Below are positions 14,698-24,344 of a stretch of DNA of 48,846 bases, one piece after another (the first letter of the stretch is position 1; every line of letters begins with the position of its first letter). The notes beneath the pieces were generated by a model that ran no database searches, was not told the origin of the DNA, and saw nothing but the letters and a program-made list of their open reading frames with translations. The position numbers and the translations under genes are program-made. This DNA is from Acidobacteriaceae bacterium (GTDB taxonomy: Bacteria > Acidobacteriota > Terriglobia > Terriglobales > Acidobacteriaceae): positions 1 through 48,846 of the forward strand of contig PLWX01000107.1 of NCBI GenBank assembly GCA_003151155.1. Reading direction: 5' to 3'.

Positions 14698-15324
14698 ATG
14701 AAGGTTCGAACGGGATTGTTGATGCTAGCGGTGGCGACGGGAAGCCTGTGGGCACAGTCGGCACCGAAAGCGAAAGTTACACCGGCTACTCCAGCGGCAA
14801 CTGCTCCGGCGGCGCCAACCAGCGCCAAGCCGGCAACCGCATCGAGCAAGCCGGCGACAAGTAGCCCGGCTGCGGCGAAGACCTCCGCAAAAGCTCCGGC
14901 GAAGAAGGCAACTGCGCCGAAGAAGGCGTCGAAGCCAGCGGCAACGCCTGCAGCGTCCGCGAACGTTGCGACCAACGTTGCGACCCAGGCAAAGCCGACG
15001 GTGCACTCCAGCAAGCGCGATCCATTTGTCAGCCCGGTGCAATCGCAATCCAACGGGCCGATCAATTGCGGAACGGGCAAACGGTGCCTGGTGGTGGACC
15101 AGACGGTGCTGCAAGGAATCGTGAAGGCTCCGAATGGAATGATCGCGGTGGTTTCAAATTCCGCGAACAAAGCGTATTTCCTGCGCGAGAACGATCCGGT
15201 TTACAACGGGTTCGTGATGCGCATTACACCGGACTCGGTGGTTTTCCGGGAACAGGTGTCAGATAAGTTTGGCAAGACGTCGACACGAGAAATCGTGAAG
15301 AAAGTAACGGCGCCCGTAGTTTAA
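14698..15324 (+). CDS. pilP: Pilus assembly protein PilP-like, Ala/Pro/Lys-rich
   Basis: A 208-residue exported protein at the position of PilP, the periplasmic link between PilNO and the PilQ secretin. The N-terminus is a signal peptide (MKVRTGLLMLAVATGSLWAQ, cleavage expected after AQ or close). There is no lipobox Cys, unlike the classical lipoprotein PilP. Residues 21-100 are a low-complexity Ala/Pro/Lys/Ser linker. The C-terminal beta domain has the PilP-type start KRDPFVSPV and continues L-Q-G-I-V-K-A-P-N-G-M-I-A-V to a repeated-strand end NGFVMRITPDSVVFREQ. The TAA at 15322 is followed by 177 bp without a gene before pilQ; no terminator is seen there. Confidence 0.85.
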   Translation: MKVRTGLLMLAVATGSLWAQSAPKAKVTPATPAATAPAAPTSAKPATASSKPATSSPAAAKTSAKAPAKKATAPKKASKPAATPAASANVATNVATQAKPTVHSSKRDPFVSPVQSQSNGPINCGTGKRCLVVDQTVLQGIVKAPNGMIAVVSNSANKAYFLRENDPVYNGFVMRITPDSVVFREQVSDKFGKTSTREIVKKVTAPVV

Positions 15325-15501
15325 ATCGGAAGGGCGAGTAGTTGGGCCAGGTAAGTATTGCAATGCAAACCTACTCCACCGCGACACGATCTGGAATGGA
15401 GAGGCGCGCTAACGCTCTAGTGCGATGAGTTCCGAACAAGGGCGGGATTCACGATCTGCACGGCAATCCGGCTAATCCCCGGACCGTGAGGAGAAATTGA
15501 G

Positions 15502-17913
15502 ATGAGGCTGAAGCGACTACTGGGTATTTCCGTAACGCTGTTCGCGCTGGCTGGCGCGGCAGTTGCTGCCGGTTCGCAGCTGACCAATGTAAGCGTGGCG
15601 TCGGAAGGAACTTCGACCACGTTGACGTTGCACACAACGGGCACCTTCACGCATAACGAATATCGACCGGCGCAGAACATGATGCTGGTTGATTTGACGG
15701 GTGTTTCCGCAGGCAAGCTCCAGGAGCGTATGCGCTCGCTGGATTCAGCCAGCGTGAAGTCTTACCGCGTGCTGACCTATACCGGCAAAAACGGTGCGGA
15801 AGTGACCCGGGTTGAACTGGCACTCGCGCCGGGAGCAAGCGTCCAGGTAGATAAACAAAATTCTGACCTGACGTTGAAGGTCACCGGTGCAGAGACCGTG
15901 ACGGCGAGCAACAGCGCGTCCGCACAGGCTGCTCCGGCGGTTCAGGCTCCGGCCATCGCGGCGGCTGCGCCGGTAGCGATTGCAAGCCCGAGCCCGGTAT
16001 TGATTCGCAGCATCAGCGTTGCGCGTGGCGCCAATGGTATGGAGGTTTCAATTTCTCCGAAGACCAGCGCTCCCGCGACCGCGATGGCGCTATCCGGCCC
16101 GGACCGTTTGGTGATCGATCTTCCGAACGCGTTGCCGGCTGTGAAGACCAGCCAGATCCTGGTGAACAGCGCCGAGGTGAAAGATGTTCGCATCTCGCGC
16201 TACCAGGAGAATCCGCCGGTCACTCGCGTGGTAATCGACATGGCGAGCGCGCATGACTTCCAACTGGTCCGGGGCGACACCGACCTGGTTGTGAAGCTGC
16301 AGCCGACACTCGCGAAAGCGATGCCGCCAGCTGCGGCTCAGCAGGCACAAGCTGCGCCAATGATGGCGAAGGCAGAAGTGCCCGCGGCGGTTGCACCCGA
16401 GCCGAAGAAAGATGTTCCCGCTGCACAGCCTTTCGTGATGGTCGATGCGGAAAAGCCGGTGCAGATGGCGAAGCCTCCAGTGGCGGAACGCTCGCTGGAA
16501 GCGGCTTCGGTGATGGCAACCACCATCGCGAAAGATAAGGTTGACGCTCCAGTTCCAGTGGCAGCTTCGATGCCGCCGCAGAACGTGGCCGCGAATCCGG
16601 CACAGGAACAGCAAGCCCAACAGCGTGTTCCCCAGGCCACCAGCGGTCCGCGGTATACCGGCGAGCCGATTTCGGTGAACCTGAAAGACGTTGACCTGAA
16701 AGACTTCTTCCGGTTGATCCACGAGATCAGTGGATTGAACGTTGTTCTGGACCCGAGCGTGAAGGGCACCGTAACCCTGGTGCTTGATGACGTGCCGTGG
16801 GACCAGGCGCTGGATATCGTGCTGCGCAACAACAGCCTCGATCGTCAGCTGGATGGCAACGTGTTGCGCATCGCTTCCATCGACACGCTGAGAACCGAAG
16901 CGGTGGCCCGTCGCAACCAGTTAGAGGCGCAGGCCCTGGCGGTCGACAAAGTCACCGTCACGCGGTTCCTTAGCTACGCTCGTTCGAGTGATCTCGTGCC
17001 GACGCTGAAGAAATTCCTCAGCGCACGTGGCGACATCATTGCGGACGCACGTATGAATGCGCTGGTGATCTCTGATATTCCGGGAACCATTCCGGGGCTC
17101 GATCGCCTGATCGCTCAACTCGATCGTAAAACGCAGGAAGTGGAAATCGAAGCTCGCATCGTAGCCGCAACCCGCACGTTCGTCCGTGAAATCGGCGTAC
17201 AACTTGGCGGTGGGTGGGGCGGCGCTTCTACTTCCGTATCCGGTAACCCGAATTCGGGATTTGGCAACACCGCTCTCACGGATTCGACGGGAGCGCCAAT
17301 CAAAGCAGCGCCGTTTCCGATCAGTGGTGGCGCGCTACCGCTGTTCTCAAACTTCCCAGTGCTGCAGCCTACGTCTGGCTTCGAGATCCTGAACGCAGGT
17401 CACTCGTATGCTCTGGATCTTTATCTGAGCCTTGCGGAACAACGCGGATTGCTGAAGATCCTTTCCAGACCGCGTGTGGTTACACAGAACAACGTGACCG
17501 CACTGGTTCGCCAAGGCTATCGTTTGCCCGTCGTAACCCTAGGCCAACTCAATGGGCCGCCGACAGTTACGTATGTCGACGCGTTCCTGCGATTGACAGT
17601 GACTCCGCAGATCACGGTTGAGAACACCATCTTCATGGCAGTCGACGTGGAAAATACCACGCCTGACTTCACCAGGACGGTGCTCGGCAACCCGATTCTG
17701 TTGACGCAACAGACTACGACGCAGGTGCTCGTGACCGATGGCGGTACGGTTACGATCGGTGGCGTAGTGCAGACGCAGAATACTCTGACGACACAGGAAG
17801 TTCCGGTTCTCGGACAGATTCCGGTCCTCAAGTACCTGTTCCAGCACAAGACCACCAACACCCAGACACAAGAATTGATCTTCTTCATCACGCCGAAGAT
17901 CGTTCAGACATAG
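15502..17913 (+). CDS. pilQ: Type IV pilus secretin PilQ
   Basis: The outer-membrane secretin through which the pilus passes (803 residues). Order: signal peptide 1-23; AMIN domain 1 (about 30-130) and AMIN domain 2 (about 170-265), which bind peptidoglycan; and an Ala/Pro/Lys-rich linker (270-390). Next come the STN/N0 domain (GEPISVNLKDVDLKDFFRLIHEISGLNVVLDP in pattern, about 398-455), one secretin N1 domain (480-550), and the secretin beta-barrel domain (about 555-803). The domain ends in the conserved VPVLGQIPVLKYLFQ and ELIFFITPKIV. The start ATG at 15502 follows GGAGAAATTGAG, a good ribosome site. A strong terminator follows, which ends the operon. Confidence 0.95.
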   Translation: MRLKRLLGISVTLFALAGAAVAAGSQLTNVSVASEGTSTTLTLHTTGTFTHNEYRPAQNMMLVDLTGVSAGKLQERMRSLDSASVKSYRVLTYTGKNGAEVTRVELALAPGASVQVDKQNSDLTLKVTGAETVTASNSASAQAAPAVQAPAIAAAAPVAIASPSPVLIRSISVARGANGMEVSISPKTSAPATAMALSGPDRLVIDLPNALPAVKTSQILVNSAEVKDVRISRYQENPPVTRVVIDMASAHDFQLVRGDTDLVVKLQPTLAKAMPPAAAQQAQAAPMMAKAEVPAAVAPEPKKDVPAAQPFVMVDAEKPVQMAKPPVAERSLEAASVMATTIAKDKVDAPVPVAASMPPQNVAANPAQEQQAQQRVPQATSGPRYTGEPISVNLKDVDLKDFFRLIHEISGLNVVLDPSVKGTVTLVLDDVPWDQALDIVLRNNSLDRQLDGNVLRIASIDTLRTEAVARRNQLEAQALAVDKVTVTRFLSYARSSDLVPTLKKFLSARGDIIADARMNALVISDIPGTIPGLDRLIAQLDRKTQEVEIEARIVAATRTFVREIGVQLGGGWGGASTSVSGNPNSGFGNTALTDSTGAPIKAAPFPISGGALPLFSNFPVLQPTSGFEILNAGHSYALDLYLSLAEQRGLLKILSRPRVVTQNNVTALVRQGYRLPVVTLGQLNGPPTVTYVDAFLRLTVTPQITVENTIFMAVDVENTTPDFTRTVLGNPILLTQQTTTQVLVTDGGTVTIGGVVQTQNTLTTQEVPVLGQIPVLKYLFQHKTTNTQTQELIFFITPKIVQT

Positions 17914-17930
17914 AAAACAGTAAGACCAAC

Positions 17931-17960
17931 GCCGGGCGAGCAATCGCCCGGCTTTTTCTT
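17931..17960 (+). terminator. Rho-independent terminator of the pil operon
   Basis: A 9-bp perfect stem GCCGGGCGA (17931-17939) / TCGCCCGGC (17944-17952), GCAA loop, then TTTTTCTTT. It lies 17 bp after the pilQ stop. Confidence 0.93.
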
Positions 17961-18002
17961 TGCGTGATAGATTGAGTTGGCTTGACGATTCCCCGGGGCT
18001 GA

Positions 18003-19346
18003 TTGAAGGAACCTGCAAAACTCGTCCGCAGCGTTGGACTATTCGACGCCACCATGCTGGTGATGGGCGGCATTGTCGGTTCCGGAATTTTCATCAATCC
18101 TTATGTCGTTGCTCAGCAATTGCACACCGCACCGCTGATTCTGCTGGCTTGGCTTGCCGGAGGCGTCATTGCGCTGCTGGGTGGCTTTATCTATGCGGAG
18201 TTGGCAGCGCGGGAGCCGGTTATTGGCGGCCAATACGCATACCTGCGTGACGCCTACCATCCTGCTGCCGGATTTTTGTATGGGTGGGTGCTGCTGCTGG
18301 TGATCCAGACCGGCGGCATGGCAGCCGTCACCGTGACCTTCGCACGGTATTTCCTCGCGCTTACGCAGTGGCAGATCTCTGAAAAGATCGTTGCGGTGAC
18401 AACGCTCGCACTCCTGACACTGGTGAACTGCCTCGGAGTGAAAGTTGGAAGCCGGGTGCAAAGCGGGCTGATGGTATTGAAAATCGGCGCAATCGCTTTT
18501 CTTGTAGGTGCCGGCGCACTTCTAATACGTCATCCTTTCCCGGTGACCGGCACGGTTCTCGATCGACCCGTGTCCGTCAACCTGATTACTGCGTTTGGCG
18601 CTGCCATGGTGCCGGTCCTATTTGCGTTTGGCGGCTGGCAGACCGCAAATTTTGTTGCGGGCGAGGTACGGGAGCCACGCAGGAATCTTTCGCGGGCGCT
18701 GTTGATGGGCGTGGCGGGGGTGATCACTCTTTACCTGGCCGTCAATTTCATTTGCGTGAGAGCACTGGGTCCGGCGGGATTGGCGACAACCCATGTTCCG
18801 GCCACGGACGTGATGCGATTGGCAATGGGACAACGGGGCGCGAATATCGTGACCTTGGGAATCGCGATATCTACACTCGGATTTCTCAGCCAGTCGATCC
18901 TTACCGCGCCAAGGGTGTACTTTGCGATGGCGGAAGACGGAGTCTTTTTTCGCAGCGTGGCGAAGGTGAATCAGAGGACCCATGTGCCGGTGATGGCGAT
19001 CGTGTTGCAAAGTGTTTGGACGATCGTGGTGGCGCTCACGGGAAGGTACGAGCAGATTCTGAATTACGTTGTCGCGATGGATTTCCTATTTTTCGGATTG
19101 ACGGCGACGACGCTATTTGTGTTTCGCAAACGCGCACGGCTGGAATCCGGCGCGGAGAGCGGGTTTCGGGTGCCTGGGCATCCCTGGACCACGATTCTGT
19201 TTATCGGAGTTTCATGGCTGGTGGTGGCGAATACAATCTACAAGTATCCGGCAAACAGCTTGCTGGGATTTGCGATCCTGCTGCTCGGGCTTCCGGTGTA
19301 TTGGCTGTGGAGCAAGCAGCAGGGAAGAGGTAACACCCAGAAATGA
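18003..19346 (+). CDS. APC-superfamily amino acid permease
   Basis: A 447-residue inner-membrane transporter with about 12 hydrophobic helices. The signature first helix GLFDATMLVMGGIVGSGIFINP contains the G-S-G-I-F substrate-binding break of LeuT-fold APC proteins; AGGVIALLGGFIYAELAAREPVIGGQYAYLRDAY is typical of the second/third helices. It resembles the basic amino acid/polyamine antiporter and LAT-like groups; the substrate is undetermined. The start used is TTG at 18003, because the first ATG (18054) would remove the start of helix 1; the SD is weak. The last 4 bp overlap the following aminotransferase gene (ATGA), implying uptake or exchange of the amino acid that the aminotransferase acts on. 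Confidence 0.9.
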   Translation: MKEPAKLVRSVGLFDATMLVMGGIVGSGIFINPYVVAQQLHTAPLILLAWLAGGVIALLGGFIYAELAAREPVIGGQYAYLRDAYHPAAGFLYGWVLLLVIQTGGMAAVTVTFARYFLALTQWQISEKIVAVTTLALLTLVNCLGVKVGSRVQSGLMVLKIGAIAFLVGAGALLIRHPFPVTGTVLDRPVSVNLITAFGAAMVPVLFAFGGWQTANFVAGEVREPRRNLSRALLMGVAGVITLYLAVNFICVRALGPAGLATTHVPATDVMRLAMGQRGANIVTLGIAISTLGFLSQSILTAPRVYFAMAEDGVFFRSVAKVNQRTHVPVMAIVLQSVWTIVVALTGRYEQILNYVVAMDFLFFGLTATTLFVFRKRARLESGAESGFRVPGHPWTTILFIGVSWLVVANTIYKYPANSLLGFAILLLGLPVYWLWSKQQGRGNTQK

Positions 19347-20431
19347 CGTTCTCCCGCTCTCATGCGCACTCGCCGTACATGGAGTATGCCAAGCTGCACT
19401 CGGCCGCGAAGTACAACCTCGCTACCAGCGGAGTGATGTCGTATCCATTGGCCGAGCTGCCAGTGAGGATGGAAGGCCTGGAGATCAATGGGCCGACGGT
19501 GTACGGGTATGCGCCGCTCCAGGAGCGGCTCGCCAAGTTGAATGGCGTGCGCGAAGAGAATGTCGTGGCGGCGACGGGAACCTCGTTGGCCAATCACCTC
19601 GCGATGGCTGCGCTGTTCGATCCGGGCGATGAGGTGCTGATCGAAGAACCCACCTATGAGCTGCTCACGAGTGCAGCGGAGTTTCTCGGGGCGAAGATTC
19701 GGCGGTTCCCCCGTGATTTCAGTCATGGTTTCGCGATCGACCCGGCTGACGTACGGAAGGCGGTCACACCGAAAACGCGGCTGATCGTGATTACTAACCT
19801 GCATAACCCCAGTAGCGTGTTGGTTAGCGAACAGACGTTGAAAGATATCGGCGAGATCGCGGATTCCGTCGGCGCGCGGGTGCTGGTGGATGAGGTCTAT
19901 CTGGAAAGCCTCTGGGAGAAGCGGCCGAAGCCCGCAATTCATTTGGGTGAACAGTTCGTAGTGACCAGCAGCCTGACCAAAGCTTACGGATTAAGCGGTG
20001 TGAGATGCGGCTGGATTCTCGCCGAGCCGAAACTCGCGATAAGGATCTGGAGGCTGAATGACCTTTTTGCGGCGACTCCGGCGCATCCGGCCGAGTTGAT
20101 CAGTGTGGTGGCACTCGACAATCTTGACCGCGTGACAAAACGGGCACGCGGCATTCTCGAGGCGAATCATCAGTCGATGAATTCTTTCTTGTCGTCGCGG
20201 ACGGATCTAGAGATGGTACGTCCGGGCATTGGGACGACCGTCTTTCCGAAACTCCTGAAGCGAAGTGTTGATGCTTTCGATCGGTTCCTTCGCGAGCGCT
20301 ACGAAACCGGCGTGGTGCCGGGGAGCTTCTTTGAAATGCCGCAACATTTCCGCATGGGGTTGGGAGGCGATCCGGCGATGACTCATGAAGCTCTCGCTCG
20401 CCTCAGCGAGGCTCTCGATAAGTTTTCTTAG
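19343..20431 (+). CDS. PLP-dependent aminotransferase, class I/II fold
   Basis: A 362-residue fold-type I PLP enzyme. It has the cofactor-phosphate site region VVAATGTSLANHLAMAALFDPGDEVLIEEPTYE and the Asn/Asp pair in LIVITNLHNPSSVLV and GARVLVDEVYLE. The Schiff-base lysine lies in VVTSSLTKAYGLSGVRCGWI (S-L-T-K). The C-terminal Arg region (FRMGLGGD) would hold the substrate carboxylate. Substrate specificity cannot be read off; aspartate, aromatic or branched amino acids are all possible. The ATG overlaps the permease stop by 4 bp, so the two genes form a unit. It converges with the tetR gene, and the two stop codons overlap (TTAG at 20428-20431). Confidence 0.9.
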   Translation: MTFSRSHAHSPYMEYAKLHSAAKYNLATSGVMSYPLAELPVRMEGLEINGPTVYGYAPLQERLAKLNGVREENVVAATGTSLANHLAMAALFDPGDEVLIEEPTYELLTSAAEFLGAKIRRFPRDFSHGFAIDPADVRKAVTPKTRLIVITNLHNPSSVLVSEQTLKDIGEIADSVGARVLVDEVYLESLWEKRPKPAIHLGEQFVVTSSLTKAYGLSGVRCGWILAEPKLAIRIWRLNDLFAATPAHPAELISVVALDNLDRVTKRARGILEANHQSMNSFLSSRTDLEMVRPGIGTTVFPKLLKRSVDAFDRFLRERYETGVVPGSFFEMPQHFRMGLGGDPAMTHEALARLSEALDKFS

Positions 20432-21060
20432 CGCTTGCTTCCGTTCAGCATCACGCCACTCATGACCGCGTCGCAGACATCGTCGATGAAGGTGTTGGAG
20501 AGCGGGCCGTGTCCGACGAGCATACGGAAGTAGAGAGGGCCGTAGAGGGTGTCGAGCAGCATGTTGCGGTCGATGTCGGCAGGAAGTTGACCGCGGTCGA
20601 TGCCGCGCTGGAGAATGCCGAAGGCCTCGGCGCGGCGCGGGATCAGCCAGCGGTTTGAGAACGCGGCGATCAGTTCGGGATCCGATTGGCCTCCGCCGAT
20701 GAGGGAGCGAATAATGCGGCCGCGAGGACCACGAAAGATACCGGCGAGGCGCTGCATCTGTGCGCGAAGGTCTTCGCGTACCGAGCCGGTATCCGGGAAG
20801 CGCGTCTCGCGGACGACCGACGACATGAAGGCGTCGGCAACGAGCATGGCCTTATTGGGCCACCAGCGATAGATCGTGGCCTTGCCCACCGCGGCATTGG
20901 CGGCCACAGCTTCAATTGTCAGTTCCGCAAAACCAACCTGCTCAAGCAGTTCCAAAGTACTACTAAGGATCGCGGCACGAGCTTGCTCGCTACGCGGTCT
21001 TCCGGGCGCACGTTTCTTTACACCGTCAGCGATTAAAACCTGTGGGTTGCTCTTGACCAC
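20428..21060 (-). CDS. TetR/AcrR-family repressor
   Basis: A 210-residue regulator. The N-terminal HTH (about residues 25-72) reads AAILSSTLELLEQVGFAELTIEAVAANAAVGKATIYRWWPNKAMLV, the TetR pattern with the K-A-T-I-Y-R-W recognition helix. The C-terminal helices form the ligand/dimer domain and resemble the TetR_C group ending in ADIDRNMLLDTLYGPLYFRMLVGHGPL. It starts with GTG at 21060. It is divergent from the RND efflux operon, with 119 bp between them containing a perfect palindrome at 21089-21101. Known relatives repress their adjacent pump and themselves, released by the pump's substrates; the same role is inferred here. Confidence 0.93.
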   Translation of the reverse strand: MVKSNPQVLIADGVKKRAPGRPRSEQARAAILSSTLELLEQVGFAELTIEAVAANAAVGKATIYRWWPNKAMLVADAFMSSVVRETRFPDTGSVREDLRAQMQRLAGIFRGPRGRIIRSLIGGGQSDPELIAAFSNRWLIPRRAEAFGILQRGIDRGQLPADIDRNMLLDTLYGPLYFRMLVGHGPLSNTFIDDVCDAVMSGVMLNGSKR

Positions 21061-21081
21061 GCTGGCAATCTAACACAAACT

Positions 21082-21107
21082 GAATCCAATACGGCCCGTA
21101 TCGAATC
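21082..21107. promoter_or_regulatory. TetR-type operator between tetR and the RND operon
   Basis: ATACGG-C-CCGTAT (21089-21101) is a perfect 6+6 palindrome. Partial symmetry extends outward (GAATC on one side, GAATC/GATTC on the other). Size and position between divergent genes fit a TetR dimer site. Confidence 0.75.
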
Positions 21108-21179
21108 AAAATCTTTATCGTGAGTCCCAGATTGCTCTTTGGGATTTCCATCGTTCGGATAAGTAGTCAGGAGATGTAG

Positions 21180-24100
21180 ATGTGGATTGTTCGGCTCGCC
21201 CTCAAGCGGCCTTACACATTTGTCGTGATGGCGTTGCTGATTCTCATTCTCAGCCCGCTGGTAATTCTGCGCACCCCGGTGGATATTTTCCCGGAGATCA
21301 ACATTCCCGTGGTGAGCGTGGTGTGGAACTATACCGGCCTCTCGCCGCAGGACATGTCGGACCGAATCGTATCCATTACCGAGCGTGCGCTCACCACCAC
21401 GGTCAACGATATCGACCACATTGAATCGCAATCGCTGAACGGCATTGCAGTGGTAAAGATTTTCTTCCAGCCGAAAGCCAGCATCCAGATGGCGATCGCG
21501 CAGCTCACGGCCGTTTCGCAGACGCAACTCCGGCAGTTACCGGCCGGCACTACGCCCCCGCTCATCATTACCTATTCAGCATCGAGTGTTCCGATTCTGC
21601 AGATCGGATTGAGCAGCAACAAGCTTTCTGAGCAGGAACTGAACGATATCGGTCTCAACTTCCTTCGCACGCAACTTACCATCGTCCCGGGCGCGTCGAT
21701 CCCTTATCCGTACGGTGGAAAGCAGCGCGTAGTGGCTGTGGACATCGATACTGCGTCGCTGCAGGCGCATGGGCTTTCGCCGGTTGACGTGGTGAATGCG
21801 ATCAGCGCGCAAAACCTGATCTTGCCTACGGGGACGGCGAAGATTGGACCGCTGGAATACAACGTCGCGATGAACGGCAGCCCGCAGACAACGGGAGAGC
21901 TAAACAACCTGCCGATCAAGACCAATGGCGGGACGACGACCTACATCCGCGATGTCGCGCACGTGCGCGATGGATTCTCTCCGCAAACAAACATTGTGCG
22001 GCAGGACGGCCAGCGGGGCACGTTGTTGTCAGTGATGAAGAACGGCGGGGCATCGACACTGGATATTGTGGCGCAGATTCGTTCGATGTTGCCGCAAATC
22101 GCAAAGACTCTGCCTCAGGACCTCACGATTCGTCCGTTGTTCGATCAATCGCTGTTTGTTCGGGCATCGATCAATGGAGTTGTGCGCGAAGCGATCACGG
22201 CAGCCTGCCTTACGGCGCTGATGATCCTATTGTTCCTTGGCAGCTGGCGCAGCACGTTGATCATCGCGATCTCCATCCCGCTTTCGATTCTCGTGTCGGT
22301 GATCACGCTCAGTGCCCTGGGCGAGACATTCAACATCATGACACTCGGAGGGCTGGCGCTGGCGGTCGGAATCCTGGTAGATGACGCGACGGTCGAAATC
22401 GAGAACATCGATCGCAACCTCGAAATGGGGAAGGAACTCCGCCAGGCGATTCTTGACGGCGCGGCCCAAATCGCTGTTCCGGCGCTGGTTTCCACACTTT
22501 GTATTTGTATCGTGTTCGTGCCGATGTTCTTCCTGACAGGGGTGGCGCGTTACTTGTTCGTGCCGCTGGCGGAAGCCGTGGTATTTGCGATGCTCGCGTC
22601 GTATTTACTCTCACGAACGCTGGTGCCTACGTTGGTGATGTACCTGTTGAAGGGCCATGAGCACGACGCGCATAAGACCGCGAAGAACCCGAATATTTTT
22701 CGCCGCATGCACAACGGTTTCGAACGCGGTTTCGAGAGCATGCGCCAGAGCTATCAAGGCGCACTAGAAACCTGTATAGAATATCGCAAAGTATTTGTGC
22801 CTGTTTTCCTGGTGTTCTGCCTGGCATCGCTAGGGATTCTGTTCTTCCTTGGGCAAGACTTCTTCCCGAGCGTGGACGCAGGACAATTCCGTATGCACGT
22901 ACGCGCACGTGCCGGTCTTCGAATTGAGGAGACGGCGCGCCTGTGCGATGAGATTGAAGGGGTGATTCGGCGAGATATTCCGCCGAACGAAGTAAAGACC
23001 GTGCTCGACAATATCGGCCTTCCGTATAGCGGCATCAATACTTCGTACAGTACGAGTGGCACGATTGGCACGTCGGACGCCGAAATTCTTGTCGCGCTGG
23101 ATGCAGAGCATCATCATCCCACCGAGCAGTACGTGCAGAGGCTGCGCAAAGAATTGCCGGGAATGTTCCCGGGGGTGGAGTTCTTCTTCCAGCCGGCCGA
23201 TATTGTCAGCCAGATTCTGAATTTTGGCCTGCCTTCGCCAATTGATGTGCAGGTGCTTGGGAATGACGCGAGCGGGAATTACGAGATCGCGCAGAAGATG
23301 GCGAACCAGATCCGGCACATTCCGGGCGCAGCCGATGTCCACGTTCAGCAGATGATGGATGACCCCACGTTGTTCTTGAACGTGGATCGTACGCGTGCGC
23401 AGCAGGTTGGGTTGCAACAGCGGGACGTGGCGCAGAACCTGCTTGTTTCTTTGAGTGGCAGCTTCCAGACGTCGCCGACGTTCTGGCTGAATCCGAAGAA
23501 CGGCGTGAGCTACAACGTAGCCGTACAGACGCCCCAATATCGCGTGGATTCGATGCAGGCGTTGCTGAATACGCCAATGGATTCGACGAACACACCCGCT
23601 CCGCAAGTGCTGGCGAACCTGGCGACGATTAAGCCAATGGTTACGCCCCTGGTGGTGTCGCACTATAACGTTGCGCCGGTGATGGATATTTATGCCAGCG
23701 TGCAGGGACGCGACCTGGGCGGGGTTGCAACCGATGTGCGAAAGGTGATCGCGGAATATCAGTCGAAGCTTCCGCGCGGCAGCCGCATCAATATTCGGGG
23801 GCAGATTGAGACTATGTCTTCTTCCTTCGTCGGATTGGGGGTCGGACTGGCGATGGCGATCGTGCTGGTGTACCTGCTGATCGTCGTCAACTTTCAGTCG
23901 TGGCTCGATCCATTCATCATTATCACCGCACTTCCGGGAGCACTGGCGGGCATTATGTGGATGCTGCTGTTGACGCATACCACGTTGAACGTGCCATCGC
24001 TAACCGGCGCGGTGATGTGCATGGGGGTGGCGACGGCGAACAGCATCCTGATGGTGTCGTTCGCGCGCGACCGGATGGAAGCGGGCGTGAGTGCCCTGGA

Positions 24101-24344
24101 AGCCGCGAAGGAAGCGGGTTTCACGCGTATGCGCCCGGTGCTGATGACCGCCGCGGCGATGATCATCGGCATGTTGCCGATGGCGTTCGGTATGGGGGAA
24201 GGCGGCGAGCAGAATGCGCCGCTGGGACGCGCGGTAATCGGCGGTCTTCTATTTGCAACCGTTGCTACCTTGTTTTTCGTGCCGGTAGTGTTCAGCATCG
24301 CGCACGCCAATGATAAGCCTCTCGAGAGCGAAGAAGAGGCATGA
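21180..24344 (+). CDS. RND efflux pump, inner-membrane permease
   Basis: A 1054-residue proton-driven resistance-nodulation-division transporter (AcrB/MexB/CusA superfamily). It has the N-terminal helix MWIVRLALKRPYTFVVMALLILIL, the porter-domain start PVDIFPEINIPVVSVVWNYTGLSPQDM, and the helix-4 proton-relay pattern GGLALAVGILVDDATVEIENI with an Asp pair. Two similar halves with six-helix bundles each follow, ending at LFFVPVVFSI. A strong SD (AGGAG, 21169-21173) is 6 bp from the ATG. The N-terminal sequence looks more like the HAE-type drug pumps of acidobacteria than a metal pump, but the substrate is unknown. Gene order here is permease-adaptor-outer-membrane factor, with adaptor overlapping by 4 bp. 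Confidence 0.94.
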   Translation: MWIVRLALKRPYTFVVMALLILILSPLVILRTPVDIFPEINIPVVSVVWNYTGLSPQDMSDRIVSITERALTTTVNDIDHIESQSLNGIAVVKIFFQPKASIQMAIAQLTAVSQTQLRQLPAGTTPPLIITYSASSVPILQIGLSSNKLSEQELNDIGLNFLRTQLTIVPGASIPYPYGGKQRVVAVDIDTASLQAHGLSPVDVVNAISAQNLILPTGTAKIGPLEYNVAMNGSPQTTGELNNLPIKTNGGTTTYIRDVAHVRDGFSPQTNIVRQDGQRGTLLSVMKNGGASTLDIVAQIRSMLPQIAKTLPQDLTIRPLFDQSLFVRASINGVVREAITAACLTALMILLFLGSWRSTLIIAISIPLSILVSVITLSALGETFNIMTLGGLALAVGILVDDATVEIENIDRNLEMGKELRQAILDGAAQIAVPALVSTLCICIVFVPMFFLTGVARYLFVPLAEAVVFAMLASYLLSRTLVPTLVMYLLKGHEHDAHKTAKNPNIFRRMHNGFERGFESMRQSYQGALETCIEYRKVFVPVFLVFCLASLGILFFLGQDFFPSVDAGQFRMHVRARAGLRIEETARLCDEIEGVIRRDIPPNEVKTVLDNIGLPYSGINTSYSTSGTIGTSDAEILVALDAEHHHPTEQYVQRLRKELPGMFPGVEFFFQPADIVSQILNFGLPSPIDVQVLGNDASGNYEIAQKMANQIRHIPGAADVHVQQMMDDPTLFLNVDRTRAQQVGLQQRDVAQNLLVSLSGSFQTSPTFWLNPKNGVSYNVAVQTPQYRVDSMQALLNTPMDSTNTPAPQVLANLATIKPMVTPLVVSHYNVAPVMDIYASVQGRDLGGVATDVRKVIAEYQSKLPRGSRINIRGQIETMSSSFVGLGVGLAMAIVLVYLLIVVNFQSWLDPFIIITALPGALAGIMWMLLLTHTTLNVPSLTGAVMCMGVATANSILMVSFARDRMEAGVSALEAAKEAGFTRMRPVLMTAAAMIIGMLPMAFGMGEGGEQNAPLGRAVIGGLLFATVATLFFVPVVFSIAHANDKPLESEEEA

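Noticed and set aside
22830-23978. 382-codon minus-strand ORF inside the RND permease
   Set aside because: Shadow of the permease reading frame; rich in His/Arg/Gln without domain signature.
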